13,035 nt of DNA from Oscillospiraceae bacterium (GCA_017396055.1 JAFQND010000074.1:1-13035), one strand, 5' to 3'; shown: positions 1-7,700, counted from the stretch's first letter. The notes: generated from the letters alone by a model not told the origin. Numbers and translations are program-made.

Positions 1-29
1 CAATTTGGTGAATTGAATACTGGTCGATT

Positions 30-59
30 GGAGCAAGGTTAATATACCTTGCTCCTTTT
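30..59 (+). terminator. Intrinsic terminator of an upstream gene
   Basis: A perfect 10-bp stem, GGAGCAAGGT (30-39) paired with ACCTTGCTCC (46-55), has a 6-nt loop and is followed directly by TTTT (56-59). It would end a + strand transcript that starts left of the window. Bases 1-29 hold no recognisable coding sequence. The stretch up to about 230 is visibly richer in A and T than the genes that follow. Confidence 0.8.
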
Positions 60-156
60 CATTTGCCTATGCTTAGAATTCTGGTATTTCGACGAAAGGT
101 TTGTTGAATAGACCTAAATCAGTCCAAAGGGTAAAAGGGAGGTGATAACTGTCAGC

Positions 157-185
157 TTGCCAACTGTTCGCTTTCATGCTAAAAT
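157..185 (+). promoter_or_regulatory. Sigma-A promoter of the PHP phosphatase-reductase operon
   Basis: The -35 box TTGCCA (157-162) and the -10 box TAAAAT (180-185) are separated by exactly 17 bp, each one base off consensus. Transcription should start near 192, which leaves a leader of about 40 nt and supports the TTG start at 232. A small inverted repeat, ATGCT/AGCAT (176-190), sits over the -10 box and could be an operator or chance. Confidence 0.6.
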
Positions 186-231
186 AGCATCAGAGCGCTT
201 TGCGCACCAATCGCTGAAAGGAAGGATCATC

Positions 232-996
232 TTGTACACCATCAAAGTTGACGCACATACACACACCATTTTCTCCTGGCACGCCTATGGCACTGTTGCC
301 GAAAATGTCGCCATGGCCGCCAAAAAAGGTCTGACGGGTCTCGGCATCGCCGACCATTTCGGTTTCCCCTATCAGCCCCTTGAGGACGGTATCCCCGAAT
401 GGACCTCCATCGGCAGCATCCGCATCCTGCCCAAAGAGATCGACGGCGTCCGGATTTTCTGCAGCGTTGAGATGGACATCGTCGACTTTGAAGGTCATCT
501 CTGCTGCTATGACCGTATCCATAAGGCAACCGGCAAACCCCTTCTGGATGTTTACCTCGGCTCGAGAGATTATGTGGTCGCAAGCCTTCACACCTTCGAC
601 GGCTACCGCGACGGCACCGTTGCACAGAATACCGCCATGTACGCCGGCGCTCTGAGAAATCCCTATGTCAAGATCCTGGCTCATCCCTGCCGTCCCGGCG
701 TAGAGTTTGACATGGACGAGATCGTCAAAGTGGCAAAAGCCGAGGGCAAGATGCTCGAGATCAACAACCTGACCCACACCGACACCCCCGCTGCCATCGA
801 CCGCTGCCGCAAGCTTGCTGAAAAATGTGCCGAAGAAGGCACCATGATCGTCGTGGACAGCGACGGACACTGCCCCTGGCATATCGGCCGGTTCGACATG
901 GCCCTCGAGACCCTCGAATCCATTCACTTCCCCGAAGAACTGATCGCAAACCGCTCGCTGGAGACCTTCAAGGCTGCCATCGGCATGACCGAATAA
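232..996 (+). CDS. PHP-domain metal-dependent phosphatase, YcdX type
   Basis: This is a 254-residue PHP-superfamily hydrolase, close to the length of E. coli YcdX (about 245). All nine residues expected of the trinuclear zinc site are in place: His9, His11 (DAHTH), His17, His42 (ADHFG), Glu80 (VEMD), His120 (ASLHTF), His151 (LAHPC), Asp211 and His213 (SDGH). The family hydrolyses phosphate esters, but the natural substrate cannot be read from sequence. The TTG start at 232 is chosen over an in-frame GTG at 142 because AAAGGAAGG lies 6-7 nt upstream of it, the protein then begins just before the first metal motif, and GTG 142 lies upstream of the predicted promoter. It is cotranscribed with the reductase 14 nt downstream. 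Histidinol-phosphatase is an alternative, but no histidine genes are nearby. Confidence 0.85.
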   Translation: MYTIKVDAHTHTIFSWHAYGTVAENVAMAAKKGLTGLGIADHFGFPYQPLEDGIPEWTSIGSIRILPKEIDGVRIFCSVEMDIVDFEGHLCCYDRIHKATGKPLLDVYLGSRDYVVASLHTFDGYRDGTVAQNTAMYAGALRNPYVKILAHPCRPGVEFDMDEIVKVAKAEGKMLEINNLTHTDTPAAIDRCRKLAEKCAEEGTMIVVDSDGHCPWHIGRFDMALETLESIHFPEELIANRSLETFKAAIGMTE

Positions 997-1010
997 AAAA
1001 GGAGTACCCC

Positions 1011-2021
1011 ATGGAAAAAATGACCCTCGGCCGCACCGGCATCACCGTCAACCGCAACGGTTTCGGCGCCCTTCCCGTTCAGCGGGTGGACATGGAGACC
1101 GCAAAGTCCATCCTCCGCAGAGCTTATGAAAGCGGCATCGATTTTTACGACACCGCCCGCGGCTATACCGACAGCGAGACAAAGCTGGGCTATGCCCTTT
1201 CTGACGTCAGAGAAAAGATCGTCATCGCCACCAAGACCGTTTCCACCACGGTGGAAGGCTTCTGGAAAGACCTTGAAACCAGCCTTAGCCTGCTGAAGAC
1301 CGACTATGTCGATATCTATCAGTTCCACAACCCCGCCTTCTGCCCGAAACCCGACGACGGCACCGGCCTTTACGAAGCCATGCTGGAAGCAAAGGCACAG
1401 GGCAAGATCCGCTTTATCGGCATCACCAACCACCGTCTGGCGGTGGCAAAAGAAGCGGTCGAGTCGGGTCTTTACGACACGCTGCAGTTCCCCTTCAGCT
1501 ATCTGGCAAGCAAGGCCGAGCAGGACCTTGTGGAGGAATGTGAGAGAAGAAACATCGGCTTTATCTGTATGAAAGCACTCTCCGGCGGTCTGATCACCCG
1601 CTCGGACGCCGCCTATGCCTATCTTGCACAGTTCAAAAACACCCTGCCCATCTGGGGCATTCAGCGGATGAGCGAACTGGAGGAGTTCATCGCCTATCAC
1701 GACGCTCCCCCCGCCCTGACCGATGAGCTGAAGGCCGTCATCGACGCCGACCGCGAACAGCTTGCCGGCGAATTCTGCCGCGGCTGCGGATACTGCATGC
1801 CCTGTCCCGCCGGCATCGAGATCAACACCTGTGCAAGAATGTCGCTGCTGCTCCGCCGCTCTCCCTCTGCTTCGCTGCTCACCGAAGAGGGTCAGAAGAA
1901 GATGGCAAAGATCGAAGACTGCCTGGAATGCGGACAATGCAAGGCCAAGTGCCCCTACGGACTTGATACACCCAACCTTCTGAAGAAAAACTGGGCTGAT
2001 TATCAGACTTTCCTCAAATAA
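1011..2021 (+). CDS. Aldo/keto reductase with C-terminal [4Fe-4S] double-cluster domain
   Basis: This 336-residue oxidoreductase is likely cytoplasmic. Residues 1-245 form the aldo/keto reductase barrel, with the tetrad visible as Asp47 and Tyr52 (FYDTARGY), Lys75 (ATKT) and His106 (QFHNP). The C-terminal part carries two ferredoxin-type motifs of the form CxxCxxCxxxCP: Cys256/259/262/265 and Cys304/307/310/314. Such Fe-S aldo/keto reductases are common in anaerobes, and the clusters presumably exchange electrons with ferredoxin or flavin partners; the substrate is unknown. The ATG at 1011 has an AAAGGAG site and lies 14 nt after the PHP gene, so the two are probably cotranscribed. A diverged fragment of the same gene's 3' end follows the stop codon. 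Confidence 0.92.
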   Translation: MEKMTLGRTGITVNRNGFGALPVQRVDMETAKSILRRAYESGIDFYDTARGYTDSETKLGYALSDVREKIVIATKTVSTTVEGFWKDLETSLSLLKTDYVDIYQFHNPAFCPKPDDGTGLYEAMLEAKAQGKIRFIGITNHRLAVAKEAVESGLYDTLQFPFSYLASKAEQDLVEECERRNIGFICMKALSGGLITRSDAAYAYLAQFKNTLPIWGIQRMSELEEFIAYHDAPPALTDELKAVIDADREQLAGEFCRGCGYCMPCPAGIEINTCARMSLLLRRSPSASLLTEEGQKKMAKIEDCLECGQCKAKCPYGLDTPNLLKKNWADYQTFLK

Positions 2022-2041
2022 AGTTCTGCGAAAGCACTAGG

Positions 2042-2122
2042 CCTGCCAAGTGCCCCTACGGTCTTGATACCCCGAATCTCCTCAAGAGAAACTACGCAGA
2101 CTATAAGACCTTCCTGAAATAA
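2042..2122 (+). pseudogene. 3' remnant of a second Fe-S aldo/keto reductase gene
   Basis: Starting 20 nt after the reductase stop, this stretch reads as the last 25 codons of the same gene plus TAA. It includes AKCPYGLDTP and ends in KTFLK. By my count 22 of 25 residues match residues 312-336 of the intact protein, against about 64 of 78 bases, and most base differences are synonymous. There is no start codon, RBS or upstream homology; the match begins abruptly near 2045. This fits a once-intact tandem paralogue whose body was removed by deletion or recombination. The downstream terminator probably belonged to the lost copy and now serves the intact gene. Confidence 0.85.
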
Positions 2123-2129
2123 AGACCGA

Positions 2130-2159
2130 AGACCGCAGAAAAAAATCTGCGGTCTTTTT
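2130..2159 (+). terminator. Intrinsic terminator of the PHP-reductase operon
   Basis: A perfect 10-bp stem, AGACCGCAGA (2130-2139) with TCTGCGGTCT (2146-2155), encloses a loop of six A and runs into TTTTT. It lies right after the reductase remnant and is the first terminator downstream of the intact operon. Confidence 0.85.
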
Positions 2160-2233
2160 GCGTAAACCGCCCTGTTCGGGAGTCAATTGGACAAACAGCC
2201 ATTTTTTACAGTGGATTTTTGGTCCTGCTGTCA

Positions 2234-2262
2234 TGGAAATTCTCTGCAGGATATGGTAAAAT
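2234..2262 (+). promoter_or_regulatory. Probable extended -10 promoter of the AAA+ ATPase gene
   Basis: An extended -10, TGGTAAAAT (2254-2262), is preceded at 17-bp spacing by a weak -35 box, TGGAAA (2234-2239). An overlapping second TAAAAT at 2262-2267 makes the exact start uncertain. The leader to the ATG at 2299 would be about 30 nt. The rest of 2160-2298 shows nothing else I can name. Confidence 0.45.
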
Positions 2263-2298
2263 AAAATAGTTGTCTCAAATCAGAAAAGGAGATCTGTT

Positions 2299-4284
2299 AT
2301 GGATAAAGAAAACAAGGCTCTGATATTCCTGATGCTGGATCCCCGGTGGAAGGAAAAACACGGCGGAAGCCGCCCCGCCATCCCGCTCTTCGTCCGCGAC
2401 CTGAGGGTCGCCTATCCCGGCACCGAAGTGCTGCAGCAGGATGAAGAAAGCTGTACCCTGTCGGTCATCTGCGGCGAAGATCAGCCCCAGAGAGTGGAAG
2501 ACCGCGTCTCTGCCCTTCTGCAGAATGCCCTCGGCAGCGAGGACATGGATCTTGCCCAGTGGCGCATCTGGCCCTGGGATCAGGCTGCCGATATCCTCAA
2601 AGAACTGGAAAGTGCCGGCACTCTGCTGCCCGGTACCGCCGAAAGCGCCGAAAAAGGCGGCTTTTCCTCTGGCGTCATGGCAAAGATCGAAGATCTGCTG
2701 GGTGCCGATGACTTCAAGGTACTGGCAAGAGAGATCACCTCGGTCGCTCCCCAGATCCACCGCTACCACACCGAAGCTTCCTTCTGCCGCCGCTGCTATC
2801 TGTTCACCATCGGCGACGGATGCGGTTATACCACCTGTCTTTCCCTGCTGGCCGATCTGATCGACGAACAGAAGCTGTTTGAATTCTCGGGCAAGCGAAA
2901 GATCGTTGAAGTTGCCCCCGACCGCAAGCTGGAAGATATGCTGAACGAAGTAGACGGCCGCGGCATGGTCCATCAGATCGTCAGCTTTGATCTGAGCCAC
3001 TGGATGGAAAAGACCCACACCCCCGAATTCCGCCAGTTCCTTCATAAACTGCGCGATGCTGTGGGCGGTCAGATGTTCACCTTCCGTATCCCCTTCGTCG
3101 ACGAACAGACCCGTGCAAAGGTCCTCTCTTCCCTGAGCGATATCCTGACCGTTCAGGAAGTGGTCATCCCCACCTTCACCAATACCGAGCTTCGCGCCTA
3201 TGCCGAACGTCTTCTGAGTGACAAGAGCTTCACCATGGAAGAAGAGGCATGGATCCAGTTTGAAGCACGCATCGTTGCAGAAAAGAGCGACGGTCACTTC
3301 TACGGATTGGAAACGGTCGAAAAGATCGTGGACGAGTTCCTCTATCAGAAACACCTCTCTGCCGTACGCGCTGGCAGCATGAACGAGACCACCATCACCT
3401 CCTCCGACCTGCCTCCCGTATCCGGACGCCGCCGCGATGTACGCCCCGCCATGGAACAGCTGGATGACCTGATCGGTATCGGGCCCATCCGTGAACGCCT
3501 GATGGAAGTCGTTGCCCAGATCGAGCTGGACAGAGCAAACGGCAGCGGCATGAACCCCTGTCTGCATATGCGCTTTGTGGGCAATCCCGGTACCGGCAAA
3601 ACCACCGTTGCCCGCATCCTCGGTCAGCTGCTGAAAGAGAGAAACATCCTCTCCAAGGGTCACTTCTATGAATATGCCGGACGCGATTTCTGCGGCCGCT
3701 ATGTGGGGGAGACCGCTCCCAAGACCGCTGCCATGTGCCGCGACGCCTACGGCTCGGTGCTGTTCATCGATGAGGCCTACTCCCTCTATCGCGGCAACGC
3801 CGACTCCAACGACTACGGTCGTGAAGCCATCGACACCCTGATTGCCCAGATGGAGAACCACCGCCACGACTTCATGGTCATCATGGCGGGCTATCCAGAC
3901 GATATGGACACCCTTCTCGCCGCCAACGCGGGCCTCTCCAGCCGCATGCCCTATACCATCCACTTCCCCAACTATACCCGCGAAAATCTGGCCGACATCT
4001 TCATGTCCATGGTGAAGAACCGTTTCCAGTATGAGCCCGAGCTGGAGGAAGCCGTCCGTACTTACTTTGACAACCTGCCCGACAGCCTTCTGGAGAGCAA
4101 GGAATTTGCCAACGCCCGCTATGCCCGCAACCTGTTCGAGCGCACCTGGGGCAAGGCATCTGTCCGCCGTCAGATCGATCCCAACGCACCCTTTGTCCTG
4201 TGTGCCTGCGACTTCGACAAGGCAGCCGCCGACCGCGAATTCCAGCAGATGCAGGAAAAGAAAAAATCCCGCATCGGTTTCTGA
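2299..4284 (+). CDS. Tandem AAA+ ATPase, CbbX/SpoVK type, with degenerate first module
   Basis: This 661-residue protein ends in a canonical AAA+ module (about 380-640) of the CbbX/SpoVK class. The module has an LDDLIG entry helix (388-393), Walker A GNPGTGKTT (428-436), Walker B VLFIDEAY (487-494) and a probable arginine finger at GLSSR (545-549). Residues 127-350 look like a second, decayed copy: IEDLLG (130-135) aligns with LDDLIG, a P-loop-like GDGCGYTT (172-179) has Tyr177 where the lysine should be, and the Walker B-like VSFDLSH (228-234) lacks the glutamate. Residues 1-120 are an uncharacterised N-terminal region. Family members remodel proteins as ring assemblies, and a catalytically dead module often has a structural or regulatory role. 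The client is unknown, with no sporulation or RuBisCO gene nearby. The ATG is fixed by AAAAGGAG 7 nt upstream. Confidence 0.85.
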   Translation: MDKENKALIFLMLDPRWKEKHGGSRPAIPLFVRDLRVAYPGTEVLQQDEESCTLSVICGEDQPQRVEDRVSALLQNALGSEDMDLAQWRIWPWDQAADILKELESAGTLLPGTAESAEKGGFSSGVMAKIEDLLGADDFKVLAREITSVAPQIHRYHTEASFCRRCYLFTIGDGCGYTTCLSLLADLIDEQKLFEFSGKRKIVEVAPDRKLEDMLNEVDGRGMVHQIVSFDLSHWMEKTHTPEFRQFLHKLRDAVGGQMFTFRIPFVDEQTRAKVLSSLSDILTVQEVVIPTFTNTELRAYAERLLSDKSFTMEEEAWIQFEARIVAEKSDGHFYGLETVEKIVDEFLYQKHLSAVRAGSMNETTITSSDLPPVSGRRRDVRPAMEQLDDLIGIGPIRERLMEVVAQIELDRANGSGMNPCLHMRFVGNPGTGKTTVARILGQLLKERNILSKGHFYEYAGRDFCGRYVGETAPKTAAMCRDAYGSVLFIDEAYSLYRGNADSNDYGREAIDTLIAQMENHRHDFMVIMAGYPDDMDTLLAANAGLSSRMPYTIHFPNYTRENLADIFMSMVKNRFQYEPELEEAVRTYFDNLPDSLLESKEFANARYARNLFERTWGKASVRRQIDPNAPFVLCACDFDKAAADREFQQMQEKKKSRIGF

Positions 4285-4293
4285 TGCCAAAAA

Positions 4294-4322
4294 AAGCTCC
4301 GCGGAAAACCCGCGGAGCTTTT
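4294..4322 (+). terminator. Intrinsic terminator of the AAA+ ATPase gene
   Basis: A perfect 11-bp stem, AAGCTCCGCGG (4294-4304) with CCGCGGAGCTT (4310-4320), begins 9 nt after the stop codon and runs into a T-run. It isolates the ATPase gene as a single transcription unit. Confidence 0.85.
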
Positions 4323-4381
4323 GTGTTTGCAAAAATTAAGACAATATCAGCAAAAATTAAGCTTTATCCCCCCGGATTATA

Positions 4382-4390
4382 TGATACAAT
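4382..4390 (+). promoter_or_regulatory. Extended -10 promoter element of the lipoprotein gene
   Basis: TGATACAAT (4382-4390) is an extended -10 element (TGn plus TACAAT) in an AT-rich stretch 32 nt before the ATG. No good -35 box lies at the right spacing, which is usual for extended -10 promoters. Confidence 0.5.
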
Positions 4391-4421
4391 AATTACAGAT
4401 AACTAAATTTGGAGGGATATT

Positions 4422-5660
4422 ATGAAACATAAACTGTTCATCATTGCGGCGGCAGCTCTTTTGCTGAGCGGATGCGGCAGACAGAAAGCTGAGCTGACTG
4501 TTTATCTGACTGAAAACGATCCGTACTGTGCTGCTCTGGAAAGCTATTCGGATGAAACAGTCACGCTGAATATCGAAACCTTTCCTTCCCCGAGCCAGCT
4601 GGAGGCACAGCTGAATGCTGCAGAATCCGATTTTCCCGATGTGGTGATCTTCAACAGCCTGCAAAGTGGTGTCGATCCGCTGAAGCTGGCCCGGAGCGGC
4701 GCTCTTTATCCGCTGGGAATGGCAGACGGCACACTGATCCCGGCCTTTTCGGAATGCGGCATCGTTGACGGTGAACGATATTATGAGCCTTTGGACTGGA
4801 ATATCCTGCAGGCGTATACTGCCCAGAATCTGATCGACGAGTACGCATACGATACGACAGATCTGTATGCCGTTTTGTATGACGAATCCGAACGGCTGGA
4901 AAACTCTGCCGACTACAGTCCGTTCAGTTTGCAGTTCGGTCGGACTGACGCGATGAATTTCATGCTGGAGATCAGTGGTATCTCCCTGACCGACGGCATC
5001 TCTGTCACTGCTGATCCGGAAGAAGTACGCGAAGTGGCTGATTTTGTCAAACTCTTCTATGACAATATGGAGAAGGTCGGAAAAATCGGAACCAAGTACA
5101 GCAACAACTTTGCCGGAGCGGCAAGTCATTTCTCTTTCCTTCTTGAAAACTATCCGTTCATGCACAACGTGCGCTACTACCAGAGCATCTATCCCGATCT
5201 TCTGGGAAAAGAGATGGCATTTTCAGTCTTCAAAAGCGCTGACGATGGCATCACTGCTCAGGTGATCCGGTATGCCGCCGTGGGAGCACAAACCGAGCAT
5301 CCGGAAAAGGCGTTCCGGCTTCTGGAACATCTGCAGACATGGCAGGCAGACACAAATTTCAACAAATACGATCAGAATGTGCCTTATGCTCCCGCCGGAA
5401 AAGATGCTTATAATGCCATGGTCGAACAGCTTTCAAAACAAAAGGGCATGGGACCGAAAAATCCCGTTTCTCCCCTCACAGAAGCCAATGCGGAGACTCT
5501 GAAAAGCATTCCCGATTACCTGACCGGAGCGGTCATTCCCAACCCAGTCATGGGCAAGATCATCCAGCAGTCGATGGAGCCCTACCTTCTGGGGAAAGAA
5601 GACTATGCTGTCTGCTATACGATCCTGTACGACAGTCTGCAGGATTATCTTCTGAATTGA
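4422..5660 (+). CDS. Membrane-anchored lipoprotein resembling an ABC solute-binding protein
   Basis: This 412-residue exported lipoprotein has a short basic start (MKHK), a hydrophobic stretch and a lipobox, LLSGC, with the lipidated cysteine at 18. The mature part has the size and layout of an extracellular solute-binding protein. It opens with a beta strand of the type AELTVYL, has a VVIFNS strand near residue 73 and a helical C-terminal half. I see no ligand-specific motif. No permease or ATPase gene is adjacent: an intrinsic terminator lies on each side, so it is a lone gene. It may share a transporter encoded elsewhere or act as a sensor or surface protein. Its base use is plainly poorer in G and C and uses more CCG/CCT and GGA codons than the neighbouring ATPase gene, which favours CCC and GGC. 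The RBS GGAGGG is 5 nt from the ATG. Confidence 0.75.
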   Translation: MKHKLFIIAAAALLLSGCGRQKAELTVYLTENDPYCAALESYSDETVTLNIETFPSPSQLEAQLNAAESDFPDVVIFNSLQSGVDPLKLARSGALYPLGMADGTLIPAFSECGIVDGERYYEPLDWNILQAYTAQNLIDEYAYDTTDLYAVLYDESERLENSADYSPFSLQFGRTDAMNFMLEISGISLTDGISVTADPEEVREVADFVKLFYDNMEKVGKIGTKYSNNFAGAASHFSFLLENYPFMHNVRYYQSIYPDLLGKEMAFSVFKSADDGITAQVIRYAAVGAQTEHPEKAFRLLEHLQTWQADTNFNKYDQNVPYAPAGKDAYNAMVEQLSKQKGMGPKNPVSPLTEANAETLKSIPDYLTGAVIPNPVMGKIIQQSMEPYLLGKEDYAVCYTILYDSLQDYLLN

Positions 5661-5663
5661 GCG

Positions 5664-5698
5664 AAAAGAGAGACGCCTCAAAAGCGTCTCTCTTTTTT
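5664..5698. terminator. Two-way terminator between convergent genes
   Basis: A perfect 13-bp stem, AAAAGAGAGACGC (5664-5676) with GCGTCTCTCTTTT (5684-5696), has a 7-nt loop. Read on the + strand it ends in a T-run (5693-5698) and terminates the lipoprotein gene. On the - strand the A-run at 5664-5667 gives the U-tract for the esterase-GNAT gene, whose stop codon (5697-5699) touches the hairpin. Confidence 0.85.
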
Positions 5699-7256
5699 AC
5701 AGCCTTTTCACACAGAGAAGACCTGTCTTTTCGGGGGCGTCGTAATCCTCCACTTCACAGAGGGGCGCAAAGCCGTTTTTCTGCCAGAAGTGCAGCGAAC
5801 GGGGATTGTCCATGGCGGGGTCGGCGGTGAGAAGCGGCACTCCCTGTCCGCGAAGATATTCCGCAAGCAGCGCGATCACCTCAGAACCGATGCCCTTTTC
5901 CCAGAGCTCGGGAACACCGATGAAGAAATCGGTGCCATAGCCGCCCTTCAGCTCGGCAAAGGTATCGGCGCCGATCTTATAGGCGTCCGGTTCGAGGGGA
6001 TAAAACTGCAGATAACCGATCTCTTTTCCCTCATGGAGGACGATGGCAGCGGTCTGGGGCTGTGCGGGGTCGAGCATATCGGAAAATTCTTCGGTCACCT
6101 TTTCAAGGTCCCACGGCACGCCTTCCGCCCAGACCCAGCGGGTGACCCGGTCATCGGTAAGCCAGCGGGTCAGCGTTTTCATATCGCCTGCATGCAGCCG
6201 CTTGAGAGCGGTCTTTCCCTTTTCGGCAAAGGGAGTATCCATTGCGGTGAGCTCGCTCAGCGCGCCTGCGATCCGCAGGGCGAGGAGCTCTTTTGTGGGG
6301 GGATGGATATCGTCCGACTCACAGACGTCTGCGCTGACGACAGTTCTGACGGCGGGGCGCATTTCTCTGACTTTCAGCTGAGCCTGCTGGACCAGTTTCC
6401 AGCCTTCATCGGGGCGGGGATCGTAATCGGCGATCTGGACCACAACAAAGGGCAGTTTTTCATCCATCAGGTCCGCTCTCCACCGGTCGATCAGCAGACA
6501 GAGCTCGTCGGCATAGACTTCTCCCTCACCGGTGGTGGTGTCGCTCTCGCCCTGATACCAGGCCACCGCGTTCACCGAAAAAGGTCTGACCTGAGAGAAC
6601 ATCTTTTCATAGAGAAAACCGTCGCCGTTCCATCTGCCGAAATCCTCGTGGAAGTGGTCGGGATGTTTTTCCTCCGGCGAAAGCGAAATGCCGTTTGCTT
6701 CGAAAGTTCCGGCGGGGACCCAGGTCTCAATGACCGATGCGCCCTGATAACAGGCGATGGCGCCCACGGCAACGTCCTTCCGGGCGGTCAGCATCAGACC
6801 TGTCTGATAGGCGATCGCCGACCAGTTTCCGGCATTTTCTGCGGTGCAGGATACCCAGCCGTCGGCGGGTTGGAAGGTATCCTGTTTTTCGGGACGGTGG
6901 TCAGATCTCTCGGTGGAGAAGAGCCTCAGGCGGGGTTCGCTCTGCCATTTTTCGGCCGGCACAGGGGATTCCCTCAGCTTAAACTGCATGTTGGACTGAC
7001 CGGCAAAGAGAATGACCTCACCGATATGGACATCTTCAAAGACAACAGTTTCTTCGTTCATGGCGACTGTCAGCAGATAAGGTCCGCCGTGATCCATCGG
7101 GGGCAGCTCGACCAGCCACTCCTCCCCTTCGGAAACAGCAGAGCGGCTTACTCCCGCGAGAGAAACGGTCACTTTGCCCTTTCCGGTGCCGAAGACGCGG
7201 ACGGGTTTTCCTGCCGCAAAGACCATGTGCGAAGCAAAAATCGGGGAAAGCTTCAC
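5697..7256 (-). CDS. Fusion of sialate O-acetylesterase-like SGNH domain and GNAT acetyltransferase
   Basis: This is one uninterrupted 519-residue reading frame. Residues 1-335 match the sialate O-acetylesterase (SASA) type of SGNH esterase: an N-terminal beta domain, the GQSNM block with nucleophile Ser88, AWYQGESD (232-239), and a DDIHPP block giving Asp315 and His318. Residues 347-519 form a GNAT fold of the AAC(6')-like kind, with the acetyl-CoA loop at GVPELWEKGIGSE (447-459) and the closing NPRSLHFWQKNGF block (484-496). The esterase family removes acetyl groups from sugars, and GNATs transfer them to amines. No signal peptide is visible, so the protein appears cytoplasmic. The start is GTG (7254-7256) with AAGGAGGG 8 nt upstream. 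ridA lies upstream but a terminator intervenes. Substrates are unknown; a resistance role is not supported. Confidence 0.85.
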   Translation of the reverse strand: MKLSPIFASHMVFAAGKPVRVFGTGKGKVTVSLAGVSRSAVSEGEEWLVELPPMDHGGPYLLTVAMNEETVVFEDVHIGEVILFAGQSNMQFKLRESPVPAEKWQSEPRLRLFSTERSDHRPEKQDTFQPADGWVSCTAENAGNWSAIAYQTGLMLTARKDVAVGAIACYQGASVIETWVPAGTFEANGISLSPEEKHPDHFHEDFGRWNGDGFLYEKMFSQVRPFSVNAVAWYQGESDTTTGEGEVYADELCLLIDRWRADLMDEKLPFVVVQIADYDPRPDEGWKLVQQAQLKVREMRPAVRTVVSADVCESDDIHPPTKELLALRIAGALSELTAMDTPFAEKGKTALKRLHAGDMKTLTRWLTDDRVTRWVWAEGVPWDLEKVTEEFSDMLDPAQPQTAAIVLHEGKEIGYLQFYPLEPDAYKIGADTFAELKGGYGTDFFIGVPELWEKGIGSEVIALLAEYLRGQGVPLLTADPAMDNPRSLHFWQKNGFAPLCEVEDYDAPEKTGLLCVKRL

Positions 7257-7276
7257 AGAAGACCCTCCTTTCAGAG

Positions 7277-7304
7277 AAAAAAGGGCAGATCCGCAGACCT
7301 GCCC
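7277..7304 (-). terminator. Terminator downstream of ridA
   Basis: On the - strand a GGGCAG/CTGCCC stem (7283-7288 with 7299-7304) is followed by a U-tract, seen as the A-run at 7277-7282. It lies between the ridA stop and the RBS of the esterase-GNAT gene, so that gene is reached by read-through or has its own start. Confidence 0.65.
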
Positions 7305-7316
7305 CTTGAAAAAAGC

Positions 7317-7700
7317 TTATTTTACAGCGATCATCTCGATCTCGACCTTGACGCCTCTGGGCAGTGCATCGACAGCATAAGCTGCACGGGCAGGCAGGAT
7401 GTCACCGGTGAAATACTGACCGTAGATGGCGTTGACAGCAGCAAAGTCAGAGATATTGAACAGCAGAACGGTGGCTTTGACCACGTTGTCGAAGGTCATG
7501 CCGGCTTCGGCGAGGATGGCGCCGAGGTTTTTGAACACCTGCTCGGTCTGCTCCTCGATGGAGTCGCCGACGATCTCGCCGGTAGCGGGATCCAGCGGGA
7601 TCTGACCGGAGATATACAGGGTGTCGCCTGCCAGAACAGCCTGGGAATAAGGACCGATGGCGGCGGGGGCATTGGGGGTATTGATTTTGATCTTGTTCAT
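7317..7700 (-). CDS. ridA: RidA family enamine/imine deaminase
   Basis: This 127-residue protein has the full length and pattern of RidA (YjgF/YER057c/UK114), a trimeric cytoplasmic enzyme. RidA speeds hydrolysis of reactive 2-aminoacrylate and related imines to keto acids, protecting pyridoxal-phosphate enzymes. Landmarks are the N-terminal [10 protein letters not shown] (11-20), the [10 protein letters not shown] strand (29-38), the catalytic-site arginine Arg105 in LPARAAYAV, and Glu120. The ATG has AAGGAGG 8 nt upstream. It sits alone between the 103-bp inverted-repeat element and its terminator. A weak cre-like palindrome lies about 50 nt before the start. The position of Arg105 makes the deaminase-active RidA subgroup likely. 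Confidence 0.93.
   Translation of the reverse strand: MNKIKINTPNAPAAIGPYSQAVLAGDTLYISGQIPLDPATGEIVGDSIEEQTEQVFKNLGAILAEAGMTFDNVVKATVLLFNISDFAAVNAIYGQYFTGDILPARAAYAVDALPRGVKVEIEMIAVK

Noticed and set aside
136..147. GGGAGGTGAT resembling the 16S 3' end complement, considered as rRNA-related
   Set aside because: Only a ten-base resemblance; no surrounding rRNA sequence.
142..231. GTG at 142 as an earlier start of the PHP phosphatase
   Set aside because: It lies inside GGGAGGTGAT with no spaced RBS, precedes the predicted promoter, and adds 30 residues with no family similarity before the first metal motif.
2275..4332. 685-codon open frame on the - strand opposite the AAA+ gene
   Set aside because: It mirrors the GC-biased codons of the real gene, has no family motif, and runs through the terminator of the + strand gene.
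6070..6220. GNAT domain as an aminoglycoside resistance determinant
   Set aside because: The fold is AAC(6')-like, but fusion to an esterase and lack of resistance-gene context give no support for that substrate.
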